Of a stretch of DNA of 44,881 bases, positions 6,952 through 15,557 are shown in pieces. The stretch's first letter is position 1. The number at the start of each line of letters is the position of its first letter. The notes beneath the pieces are model-generated. The model was given only the letters and a program-made list of their open reading frames with translations. It did no database searches and had not been told where the DNA came from. Source of the stretch: Verrucomicrobiota bacterium (GTDB lineage: Bacteria > Chlamydiota > Chlamydiia > Chlamydiales > Rhabdochlamydiaceae). A program made the translations under genes and the position numbers. The DNA lies in assembly GCA_018239985.1 (NCBI GenBank), contig JAFEGK010000015.1:1-44881 (forward strand), given 5' to 3'.

Positions 6952-8490
6952 TCAATAAACCGATGTAATCATCCCTGGGAGGAAAAGACCGGGGTCGACC
7001 CCAAATGTATCGGCGATCTTTTTGGCTTTTGGCTCAGAAATATCTTTTCTTCGTTGATTGAGCGGAGTTTTATAGTCTTTATTAGTATCGATGACCCGCG
7101 TCCGATGTTCCAAACGACTGACCATGGAAGTACTCATCGACTCATTGGGGTGTTTCTTTTTAAAGGCAGCCACGAACTCTCTTCCTATCCAGTGATTGAG
7201 ATCTTCTCTCAGCCCTTTAAACAGTTCAGACCGGTATGAGAGCTCTAAATTATCCAATGAACGAAAATGGGCCCTCAGATCCCTTTTTAAAGTTTCCAGA
7301 CGAGGTTGATGCTTCTGACGGAATAACGTTATCCCCTCTTTTGTTTCAAACTCTCTCAATCGGGCGGCGTTTTTTTCGATATCTGCTTGCAGTTGGGACA
7401 ATGAGGTACAAAATAGCCGCTCTAGAGTATTTCTAAATACGGGATTAACATCTTCCAACAGAACATATCGAAGACGTGTGTCGACATTTTTTAGACTTTT
7501 ATTTTGCTTCTTCAACATCTCGTTCTGAGCCGTGAGAATGGTCCTAGCGATTTGACTCTCAACCGCCTCACAATCCTGAATAAGCTTAAATCTCTTTTGG
7601 TAGACAATCTTACGCAGAAGCGCCTCGCGGGGATGATCACCGACTTTAACTCCAAGAAGTTGATCAAAATATTGGGGATCAGCCTCCATGGCTGCTCTAA
7701 CTTCTTGAGCCCGCTCCAAATAGAGATCTAAAATCAGACCTCGAGCATCAGTTACACCTTTGCGCCTCTCTTTGCAGAAGTGCTCAAGCAATTTCATAAA
7801 GTGGATCATCCCCTTCTCGACAGTCTGCTTGCCTTCTGCTACCTGGTTGACAATCTTGATCGCCTCTTCTCTGAGCTCTTTATCTTTTGAGGTGCCGTCA
7901 ATCAAGCAATCGGCACGATTCAAATACCGGTCAAATTCGATCGTCGCGTTGTTATCCATATAGGACCGGCCATACTTCAAATAGACAAAGCCACCCGTCT
8001 TATTGCCCCGCTCCCATTCCGCACGTGGATAGGCCATTAAACAAGGGAAAGTCCCAGAATGAGCTGCTTCGGTCTCGATCTTTTTTGTCCCAGCGCCATT
8101 GGGGTTTTTAATCGTCACTTTACTCCCCTTCCCATACTCGTCATTGGCTTCAATCCAGGTAAAGTGATAGGGAGTGCGGTAGCAACAAATTAGCTGCATA
8201 AAAAATAGCTGGATTCTCCGATCCACGTGCTGCTCGATCAGATCACGATTTTGGGCGATTTTCTGCGCTGGGTCGACCTGCTGATCCCATTGGTCTTGGG
8301 TCACTTTTCCTTCACGCTTGATTTTGGCTAAAGCATAATCGGTAATCGAATTGGCGGAATAAACCTGCGAATAGAATTCATTTTTTTCACCCGGCTTTTT
8401 GTCCTTGTCTTCCCAAATCGTCTTCAAGGGAGAATGTTCCCGCTTTGCTACCCTTGCAAAACCCCCATCTGGAATTAGTGCTGCTGCCAT
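6952..8490 (-). CDS. unknown 512-residue cytoplasmic protein, possible XRE-like helix-turn-helix at C-terminus
   Basis: I do not recognise this protein. It has no signal peptide or membrane segment and is rich in charged residues and long helices (about 300-450). The last 60 residues, with SMVSRLEHRTR and then ISEPKAKKIADTFGVDPGLFLPG, resemble the end of an XRE-type DNA-binding domain, in which 'SrLE' follows the recognition helix and 'kIAdalgVdp' the last helix; an insertion separates the two parts. A strong AGGAGG lies five bases before the ATG. It is transcribed divergently from the beta-barrel gene, with 89 nt between, so it could control that promoter. This is an inference from position only. 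Confidence 0.6.
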   Translation of the reverse strand: MAAALIPDGGFARVAKREHSPLKTIWEDKDKKPGEKNEFYSQVYSANSITDYALAKIKREGKVTQDQWDQQVDPAQKIAQNRDLIEQHVDRRIQLFFMQLICCYRTPYHFTWIEANDEYGKGSKVTIKNPNGAGTKKIETEAAHSGTFPCLMAYPRAEWERGNKTGGFVYLKYGRSYMDNNATIEFDRYLNRADCLIDGTSKDKELREEAIKIVNQVAEGKQTVEKGMIHFMKLLEHFCKERRKGVTDARGLILDLYLERAQEVRAAMEADPQYFDQLLGVKVGDHPREALLRKIVYQKRFKLIQDCEAVESQIARTILTAQNEMLKKQNKSLKNVDTRLRYVLLEDVNPVFRNTLERLFCTSLSQLQADIEKNAARLREFETKEGITLFRQKHQPRLETLKRDLRAHFRSLDNLELSYRSELFKGLREDLNHWIGREFVAAFKKKHPNESMSTSMVSRLEHRTRVIDTNKDYKTPLNQRRKDISEPKAKKIADTFGVDPGLFLPGMITSVY

Positions 8491-8579
8491 AACGACCTCC
8501 TAAAAGTGGAAAGAGTTTAAACGATTTAAAAATTTAAAAACAGTACGAAAAATTTTGCTTAAGGCCTATCATCACGTGC

Positions 8580-9560
8580 ATGCGCCCAACAAATCTGATT
8601 GGACTCCTAACCTTTATTCCTGCAGTGCTTTGCGCCCGCATTTCCTCAAGCGCAATACCACCGCCACCAGAAGAAAAACTCCCCTATGAAATCTGGTTTA
8701 CTGGGACCTATCTATCAGCAACATCTATCAACATCAATGCAGTAGAGCCTTTCATCACCTTTTTAGCCTTCTATGGAAATTATCAGTCCGACTGGAAAGT
8801 CAAAAGCCATGAAACCACCTGGTCCATCAATCCCGCTATACAAATCATGTTTAAGCTCACCGATCGACTAGGAATAAACTTCACCGGCGGATTTTTATCT
8901 AATTTCAGAGGCAACAAAAAGGCCACCCACATCACTGACTCCTCAATTACCCTCGGCTATGAAGTCTTAAAAGATCAAAAAGATTCGTGGGTACCCAATT
9001 TTCGATTGAGCTTAGATGTGTTAATTCCCACTGGTCACTACAAACGTCTCGATCCCAAAAAGCATGGGATCGATATTACAGGTGGAGGAGCCTATTTTTT
9101 TGGCCCTTTGCTTGCCTTTTCCAAGACCTTTCGATTTCCCTGCCATTTCATGAACCTCTACTGGAGCTTCGCCTATCTATTCCCAATCAACGCCTATGTC
9201 AAAGGAGTTAACACATACGGCGGCGGGATGGGCACCCGAGGAAAAATCCGCCCTGGACAAGCGCTGCAAGCGATTCTCTCTGCAGAATACTCCCTGACAA
9301 ATCATTGGGTTTTGGCCCTCGATCTCCAGCTCTTGCATCAAACCTCCTCATCCCGCTTCCATGGAAGAAGAGGATTCATGGCCCCAGGGGTCCCAGCCCG
9401 GGTTGGACTCCCCTCGTCTGTCAATTTCAGTATCGCCCCCCAAATCGAATACAATTTCAATGCTAAATCAGGCGTGCTCTTTGGATCATGGTGCTCGGTC
9501 GCCGGCCGCAACTCACGAGCTTTCGCCTCTATTTTCTTCGCCTATCTCTATGTATTTTGA
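8580..9560 (+). CDS. outer-membrane beta-barrel protein (phenol-degradation/MetA-like transporter type)
   Basis: The 326-residue product begins with a Sec signal peptide (about residues 1-24), then alternating hydrophobic beta strands separated by polar turns. It ends in aromatic FAYLYVF, the C-terminal Phe signature read by the Bam machinery. Stretches such as SWVPNFRLSLDVLIPTGHYKRLDPKKHG and the ANHWVLALD-type strand (here TNHWVLALD) resemble the PF13557-like transporter barrels. The substrate is unknown. The Rhs gene follows 32 nt downstream on the same strand. A degenerate copy of this gene's 3' end occurs again at about 15440-15494 beyond the Rhs cassette. Confidence 0.65.
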   Translation: MRPTNLIGLLTFIPAVLCARISSSAIPPPPEEKLPYEIWFTGTYLSATSININAVEPFITFLAFYGNYQSDWKVKSHETTWSINPAIQIMFKLTDRLGINFTGGFLSNFRGNKKATHITDSSITLGYEVLKDQKDSWVPNFRLSLDVLIPTGHYKRLDPKKHGIDITGGGAYFFGPLLAFSKTFRFPCHFMNLYWSFAYLFPINAYVKGVNTYGGGMGTRGKIRPGQALQAILSAEYSLTNHWVLALDLQLLHQTSSSRFHGRRGFMAPGVPARVGLPSSVNFSIAPQIEYNFNAKSGVLFGSWCSVAGRNSRAFASIFFAYLYVF

Positions 9561-9592
9561 ATAGCTTAAATATTTTTCTTGGGCTAAGATAC

Positions 9593-12500
9593 ATGGCAAT
9601 GAAATATTTAATCGTATTTCTTCTCATTATTCAATTTACCCTTCAGGCTAGCCCTAGTTCCTGCTTCGAAGAGGAAGACCCCACCCTTTTCCACCATGTC
9701 AATGTGATCACAGGCCATCTCAACCTCTGCTTTCAAGACGCCATTTTCGAGGGGGGAATGCCCTTATCGATTACTCGCACATACTCCAGTGGGGGCGCAT
9801 TGGAAAATTCAGTCCTCACAGACCCCACCTTTGAGAAAGGATGGAGCATCTTCCCTCATCTTCGATTGTATTGGGATGGGGGATATAGTTTCGATCACGA
9901 GACTTTAAAGATCTACCTCTTAGATAAGGGGGGAAGTCCAGTTAAATATGCGCATAAAAAAGGGACCAAAGATAAATATTATTTATACCCTGTCGAATTT
10001 AACAAGTATCGTGCTAGCAGTGTTAACTCTAGAAAAAACCCCGAACATAACCACATAAAAATAAATCCGAAAGAGAGAACAGCAACGCTGTATTGTGCAG
10101 ATGGAAGCGTCCTTCATTATTCGGATATCGGTTCTAGTTTTGGATATCTCGAGTATGAAATCCTCCCTAGTAAACACCGCATCAATTATACCTATGAAAA
10201 TAATCGCCTTTCCTATGTTGAATTGCAAAATCCCAACGGTACAAAAGCTTTAGCAACGATCACTTTCGATACGATAGAAGAGGAAGATCAAACCAAATTC
10301 ATTGCCAAAACTTCAGATGGCAAAACTCTCACATATGAATTATTCACTTACAATGAGAAAGATTACATCCGGGACGTTACCAGTAATTGTCGTCCAGTAG
10401 AGCATTACAGCTATGAAGGGCGGAAAGGGATAGGCGCCCGAGTTAGCGCCATGGCGCTAGGCCATAAAGATCAATTCACTGCTTCCTACTATCGGCCCAG
10501 TAGTGAGAAGGAAGAAAAAAAATGGGCCAAAGAAGTGCCCAAAAAGAATTATTCAGCTGACAAAGTGCACATCCTGGAATCTCCTGTTGGGCCCAATGGA
10601 GAATGGCTCCCCATCGCCACATTCACATACGAAAAGGAATACACTGATGTGCGGGATGTCGACAACCTACTGATTCGGTACCACCATACCAATCACAAAC
10701 TCAATGCCATTGAGTACTTCGATAAGAACGACCAGCTACATTCAGTCCTCAAATTCTTTTGGGCTAAAAATAATTTACAGACTAAAGCCCTTTTCGATAG
10801 CAAAGGGAAAGCACTGTTTGCCAAAACCTTTATCTATAATGAAAATGACCAGGTGATCGAAGAGAACTTCCATGGCAGTTTCACAGGGAGAAAACACGAC
10901 AGCCTCACGATCAATTCCAAGGGGGAAGTAGACGGGGGAGAAAAAATCTCAAAGACCTTCAAATATGCTGGGAAATTGATCCATGAAGAAAAAGAAATCG
11001 GTGGATTGACAACTCAGTACTTTTACAAACTCGGCACCGATCTATTAGTATGCAAATTTATTTTAAAAGATCGAGAAATCCTCCTTAGAGAATTTTATTA
11101 TTACGATACTGACAACCTCCTGATCCGCGAAGTCAAGGATGACGGTCAAGCATCTCATGAAAATAACCTCTCAAATGTAACGGAAAGGCATATCAAAACT
11201 TATGAGCGAAGCCCCCATAATGGCCTTTGCCTCTCCGTGACAGAGTCCTATCTGGATCTTAGGGATCATACAGAAAGACAATTAATTAAACGGACTTTTA
11301 CCTATACCCCCCGTTGTCAAATCGAAACAGAGACCCTTTTTGATTCGAATAATCGGAAGCGCTACACCCTAGAAACCAAGTATGATCCTAAAGGCAACAT
11401 CAAACTAAAAACGACCCCTTTAGGATATCAAAACACCTATGATTACGATTCTGTTGGCAACCCGATCGAAATAAAAGAAGTCGGGAAACTTCGACAACAA
11501 ATTGACTATGACAAGACGGGGCGTCCCATCCGGTCCATCGAAATTGATAGCCTTGGCAATGAGAAGATCACAGAAACAAGCTACGATCTCAAAGGCCGAC
11601 CCCTCATTCAAGTCGATAGCAAAGGCAATCCGACAAAACAAGTTTACGATGAATTTGGAAATTGCATACAGATCCACTTTTCGGAAGCGCTTGATGAAAA
11701 ATTAGAGCCTTATACCCCTATCGCCACCTTCACTCACGATATCCAGGGCAATATCATCTCCCATTCAGATCCTCTAGGGCACAAGACCATCTCCGCGTAC
11801 AATACCCTTCGAAAACCAGTCCGCGTTGAGTATCCTGACGGTGGCATTATCCGTTATGTTTACAATCTGAATGGAACCCTAGCCCAAACGACACATCCAG
11901 ATGGGACTCAAGACCACTACACTTATGATCCATTCCAAAGACAAGACTCTAAAAAGACCTACTCGGCAGAAGGGACATTGCTTAGCGAAGAAACTTGGGT
12001 TTACCGCGGTTTCCATCTTTATTCCTACACCAATCCAGAAGGATTAACCACGACCTATTCCTATGATGGGGCCGGTAGAAAAATCGCAGAGCAAGCAGAA
12101 GATCGGGACCTAACTTTCACCTATGACCCTCTCGGACAACTAGAACGAGCCACCCAAGGAGGATACTCTAAATTCACCGTTCACAATGAAGAGGGAGATA
12201 TTGTCCAGCAATGGGAAGAAGACCAAGAAGGGACAATTGAAAATCTGACCACCTTCACCTACGATCACGAACGTCGAAAAGAAAAAGCCATTCGACCCAC
12301 TTCTCAAGGAGAGGCGCAAGACCTCTTCACCTATGACTCTGAAGGCCGCCTTCATCAACATACCGATCCTCACGGGGAAATCACCGAATTTATCTATTCA
12401 GAAGAGACCATCAATGACCTAGGTCAAAATGTCTTGACCAAAACCACCATTGACCAGCTGGGAAATAGGTCCATAGAGACCTTTGATGCCTTAAACCGCC

Positions 12501-14905
12501 TTGTTCAAATCGAAAAAAAAGATCCCAATGAAAGAACAGTGGCAAAAGAGCAGCTGCTCTACGACCGCTCTGGTAATAAGGCCAGACACACCACCACCAT
12601 CTATCAGGATCAAACCCCGATTAAAACCTATTCGGTCCGTTGGGACTACGATAGCCGCGGGCGAGTCATTCGGGAGAGAGAAAATGATCACAAAATCACA
12701 ACTTTCCAATATGACAAAAAAGGGCGCCTTAGGATTAAAAAACAACCGAATGGAACCAACATCTATTTTAATTACGATGGCCTCGATCGACTAATAGAAC
12801 TCTATAGCTCCGACAACAAAGTTAACTATACCTACAGCTATCTCGCAGGCCCCTCCCCCATCTCAGCCTACGACAAAGTCCACAACCTTCTTTGGACCCG
12901 CACCTACAATAAATTTGGACAAATGACCTCAGAGACCTCACCCAAAAAGACTACACTCAAATGGGATTATGACAATAGAGGAAGATGCGAGCTCCTGACC
13001 CTTCCCGATGCCACCGCAATCCAATACAACTATACCAACCTCCACCTTTTCCAAATCATTCGGCTCGACACCAACGGCACTCCCAAATATGCCCATACCT
13101 ACACCCAATTTGACGAGAACGGGCATATCGCTCAAGAAGAGCTGATCCATCAACTTGGCACCCTCACTACCCGCTACGACCTCTTCGAGCGTCCATCTGA
13201 GCAAATATCCCCTTACAACACCGCCTACATCGACTATGGCCCCTCAGGCCTCGTCGGCAAAATCGAAAGCTCCCTCTTAGGTTCAAAAGACTACGAATAC
13301 GACCCACTCGATCAACTGCGCCAAGAGGGCCCAAAAACCTACCATTTTGATTCTCTTGGCAACCCCCTAAACGCAGAAGTCAATACCCTCAATCAAATCA
13401 GCGCCACCGACAATATCCATCTGATCTATGACACCAACGGCAACCCTACTCAAAGACTGACACCCGAAGGGACAACCCTCTATACATACGATCCCCTGAA
13501 TAGACTCTGCTCGATCGAAAAACCTGGCCAACCCCCTGTCCAGTTCCTCTATGATCCCTTTTCCAGACTCTACGCTCGAACTAACGACACAACCGAGTAC
13601 TTTCTTTACGATGATGAGATCGAAATCGGCCTCCTGAACGGGCAGAATAAAATCATCGAACTAAAAGTCATTGGCCTTGGGATAGCAGCCGATATTGGAG
13701 CAGCCGTTGCCATCGAGCTCAATAACCACGCCTACGCCCCACTCCATGATTTCAGCGGCAATATCATCGGCCTCGTCTCCTCAACCGGCAAACTCGTCGA
13801 AACCTACGACATCACAGCCTTTGGGCAAGAACACTGCTCCCGCAGCCCAATCAACCCCTGGCGCTTCAACTCCAAACGCTCGATCGAAGGGCTCATATTC
13901 TTCGGAAACCGTTTCTACGATCCCCAGCTCGGCCGCTGGCTTACCCCCGACCCAGCCGGCTTCATCGACGGCTTTAACCTCTATCTTTATGTCCATAATA
14001 GCCCCCTTAATCGTCTCGACCTCTTCGGACTGGATACAGTTACGATGGAGATGCGCTATGAGCAAGAATTTTACCACAATCCTTACCCCAAAAATTATCA
14101 AAACTCCTCTGCTAATAACCGCTTAATCCCTCTCTCGGTAACTGTTAATGGCATACAAATAGACTGGCTTATTTCATCAAACGTCCTACATAAAATCAAA
14201 GTATCACCCGAAGAAATTAAGGCGGGAAAGATCAATATCCTCAAGCATTTCCATGAGTTATTTCCTAATGAAGGGCAATATATTGCCATGACATTATTTC
14301 AAAATGGGGTCAACACCGTCATAGCTGAACAGCCAGAAATGGCTCAGTCGATTATGGATAAAATTGGAAACGAAGATCACGTATTTATTGGAATGCACAT
14401 TGAGACTCAGGGAATATTTCGTGATCTCTCAAGAGCCTCGAAAGAAAGAAAAAGTGAAGAGACCCCTACAACAGCTTTGATGCGGCAAGCGTTAGTAGCA
14501 ATTATTGACCAAATGCATAACATTAATCCGCAGCTGATTCTCCTATACATTGCACATAGCCGCGCAGGAGCTACTTATAATTCAACATTTAATGGAATGA
14601 CACCCGAACAGAAGAATCTCCTAAGGCAACATATCTATTTTATAGGCGTTGCACCAGCCTCGCCAATATCGATCAATCAAGCCAAGATTGCTTACAATTT
14701 TTATTCAACCGGAGATCATATTACTGGACGCTTTGGCAAAAAAGCTTTAGCTGGGCCGAATCGATTCGATTATTCTATCAAATTTATAAATAAGAGTTCA
14801 GGTAATATACTTAAGGAACATGCATTCTTAGGGGATACATGTCAGTATGAATTGAAAAATCAATTAAAAATAGCTGGAGGCGATTATCAATTTTATGGGA
14901 AATAA
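9593..14905 (+). CDS. secreted Rhs/YD-repeat polymorphic toxin with alpha/beta-hydrolase-like C-terminal domain
   Basis: I place the start at 9593, where MAMKYLIVFLLIIQFTLQA is a Sec signal peptide; the product has 1770 residues. The N-terminal part (HHVNVITGHLNL..., then LSITRTYSS) is of the DUF6531 type. More than 20 YD-type repeats (Y-D-x-x-G-R/N) follow and should build the hollow Rhs shell. The Rhs core, RFYDPQLGRWLTPDP, runs on to NRLDLFGL near residue 1480; both Asp residues of the autoprotease motif are present, although the second DPxGL reads DLFGL. The remaining 290 residues are the variable tip: IAHSRAG has the nucleophile-elbow form around Ser1656, with Asp1708 (TGDHIT) and His1743 (EHAF) as possible partners. 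This suggests a lipase or esterase-like toxin. The tip is visibly more A+T-rich than the preceding core. The next gene overlaps by 11 nt. Confidence 0.88.
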   Translation: MAMKYLIVFLLIIQFTLQASPSSCFEEEDPTLFHHVNVITGHLNLCFQDAIFEGGMPLSITRTYSSGGALENSVLTDPTFEKGWSIFPHLRLYWDGGYSFDHETLKIYLLDKGGSPVKYAHKKGTKDKYYLYPVEFNKYRASSVNSRKNPEHNHIKINPKERTATLYCADGSVLHYSDIGSSFGYLEYEILPSKHRINYTYENNRLSYVELQNPNGTKALATITFDTIEEEDQTKFIAKTSDGKTLTYELFTYNEKDYIRDVTSNCRPVEHYSYEGRKGIGARVSAMALGHKDQFTASYYRPSSEKEEKKWAKEVPKKNYSADKVHILESPVGPNGEWLPIATFTYEKEYTDVRDVDNLLIRYHHTNHKLNAIEYFDKNDQLHSVLKFFWAKNNLQTKALFDSKGKALFAKTFIYNENDQVIEENFHGSFTGRKHDSLTINSKGEVDGGEKISKTFKYAGKLIHEEKEIGGLTTQYFYKLGTDLLVCKFILKDREILLREFYYYDTDNLLIREVKDDGQASHENNLSNVTERHIKTYERSPHNGLCLSVTESYLDLRDHTERQLIKRTFTYTPRCQIETETLFDSNNRKRYTLETKYDPKGNIKLKTTPLGYQNTYDYDSVGNPIEIKEVGKLRQQIDYDKTGRPIRSIEIDSLGNEKITETSYDLKGRPLIQVDSKGNPTKQVYDEFGNCIQIHFSEALDEKLEPYTPIATFTHDIQGNIISHSDPLGHKTISAYNTLRKPVRVEYPDGGIIRYVYNLNGTLAQTTHPDGTQDHYTYDPFQRQDSKKTYSAEGTLLSEETWVYRGFHLYSYTNPEGLTTTYSYDGAGRKIAEQAEDRDLTFTYDPLGQLERATQGGYSKFTVHNEEGDIVQQWEEDQEGTIENLTTFTYDHERRKEKAIRPTSQGEAQDLFTYDSEGRLHQHTDPHGEITEFIYSEETINDLGQNVLTKTTIDQLGNRSIETFDALNRLVQIEKKDPNERTVAKEQLLYDRSGNKARHTTTIYQDQTPIKTYSVRWDYDSRGRVIRERENDHKITTFQYDKKGRLRIKKQPNGTNIYFNYDGLDRLIELYSSDNKVNYTYSYLAGPSPISAYDKVHNLLWTRTYNKFGQMTSETSPKKTTLKWDYDNRGRCELLTLPDATAIQYNYTNLHLFQIIRLDTNGTPKYAHTYTQFDENGHIAQEELIHQLGTLTTRYDLFERPSEQISPYNTAYIDYGPSGLVGKIESSLLGSKDYEYDPLDQLRQEGPKTYHFDSLGNPLNAEVNTLNQISATDNIHLIYDTNGNPTQRLTPEGTTLYTYDPLNRLCSIEKPGQPPVQFLYDPFSRLYARTNDTTEYFLYDDEIEIGLLNGQNKIIELKVIGLGIAADIGAAVAIELNNHAYAPLHDFSGNIIGLVSSTGKLVETYDITAFGQEHCSRSPINPWRFNSKRSIEGLIFFGNRFYDPQLGRWLTPDPAGFIDGFNLYLYVHNSPLNRLDLFGLDTVTMEMRYEQEFYHNPYPKNYQNSSANNRLIPLSVTVNGIQIDWLISSNVLHKIKVSPEEIKAGKINILKHFHELFPNEGQYIAMTLFQNGVNTVIAEQPEMAQSIMDKIGNEDHVFIGMHIETQGIFRDLSRASKERKSEETPTTALMRQALVAIIDQMHNINPQLILLYIAHSRAGATYNSTFNGMTPEQKNLLRQHIYFIGVAPASPISINQAKIAYNFYSTGDHITGRFGKKALAGPNRFDYSIKFINKSSGNILKEHAFLGDTCQYELKNQLKIAGGDYQFYGK

Positions 14906-15431
14906 AATTAGCCTATTTATTATGTCATTAATTTTTTTAGGATGCCAAATGAAAGAAAAGGAACCAGAAAAAGAGAGTTATGTTTGTTACGCAAATCAAA
15001 TAATAAATAGCTTCGCCGATGAAATGAAAAAAGAATATGGACTTCATTGTTCAGGGAGTGGTGGAAAAATGCCCTTCGATGTTGAAGAGTTTATGATAGG
15101 TTTTGCTTTACATCGTCATGCTACCATCGAAGAGGCTCGCGAGCTAGAAGTAGCAGTTACGGAGAAATTTGTCCAAACGATCAATGCTAATGAAAAAATA
15201 CGCCCCTTCTTAAGAGTATACCCCTTTACTCCTGATCGTGCTCGTGTTAGTATCGCATTCCAAAAATCAAATAATCGTCCTTATACAGATGGCAGTGTGG
15301 CGCTTGTTTTTCAAGTACGGAATAGAATTTATTACAATGCGGATAGTGAAACCTCACCAACCTTAATTTCCCTAATGGACGAACCCTATGATGAAGCATT
15401 AAAAATCGTCAATGAGAACTCAAAAAAATAG
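14895..15431 (+). CDS. small lipoprotein, candidate immunity protein for the Rhs toxin
   Basis: The 178-residue product has a lipoprotein signal (SLIFLGCQ, Cys17), so the mature protein would sit in a periplasm-facing membrane leaflet. The rest is a compact alpha/beta domain with the helix ATIEEARELEVAVTEKF and the strand pattern PFLRVYPFTPDRARVSIAFQ. I believe similar lipoproteins recur beside chlamydial Rhs genes, but I cannot verify this here. The start lies 11 nt inside the Rhs gene in another frame, with GGAGG about 13 bases upstream, so the two are coupled. Its base composition is A+T-rich like the toxin tip, as expected if tip and immunity gene were acquired together. Immunity is an inference from this arrangement. 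Confidence 0.7.
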   Translation: MGNKISLFIMSLIFLGCQMKEKEPEKESYVCYANQIINSFADEMKKEYGLHCSGSGGKMPFDVEEFMIGFALHRHATIEEARELEVAVTEKFVQTINANEKIRPFLRVYPFTPDRARVSIAFQKSNNRPYTDGSVALVFQVRNRIYYNADSETSPTLISLMDEPYDEALKIVNENSKK

Positions 15432-15439
15432 GCCTTAGC

Positions 15440-15494
15440 CAACTCCCCCTCACCTCCTTCTTCCGTTTTCTTCGCCTATCTGTATGTTTTTTTA
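15440..15494 (+). pseudogene. decayed 3' end of the beta-barrel gene (direct-repeat remnant)
   Basis: Positions 15466-15481 are identical to 9532-9547, the end of the beta-barrel gene, and the match continues with a few changes to 15494. Translated, it reads SSVFFAYLYVFL against ASIFFAYLYVF in the intact gene. Weaker similarity extends on both sides (GGCC...CAACTC before it and AGC..AAATAT after it). No start or longer frame remains. The simplest reading is that the Rhs-lipoprotein cassette lies between an intact barrel gene and the remnant of a second copy. Confidence 0.5.
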
Positions 15495-15510
15495 AGCAGA
15501 AATATCGCTA

Positions 15511-15526
15511 GTGCTTTATAAGGCAC
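15511..15526. promoter_or_regulatory. 16-bp imperfect palindrome upstream of phosphoketolase
   Basis: GTGCTTTATAAGGCAC is a palindrome except for one mismatched pair and centres on TTATAA. It lies about 31 bases before the phosphoketolase ATG. It could be an operator or overlap a -10 element. No bound factor is evident. Confidence 0.25.
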
Positions 15527-15557
15527 ACATAGGAAAACATAAGAGGATTTGTCAACT

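Noticed and set aside
9488-9592. Longer Rhs start inside the barrel gene
   Set aside because: It would hide the clear signal peptide that begins at 9593 and overlaps the barrel gene in another frame.
11380-13560. Tandem DNA repeats within the Rhs gene
   Set aside because: The YD repeats are visible in protein but too diverged at the DNA level to be a repeat array; they are part of the normal Rhs fold.
13695-14126. 143-codon frame inside the Rhs gene
   Set aside because: Ser/Pro/Thr-rich shadow of the Rhs core in another frame; the Rhs frame has full motif support.
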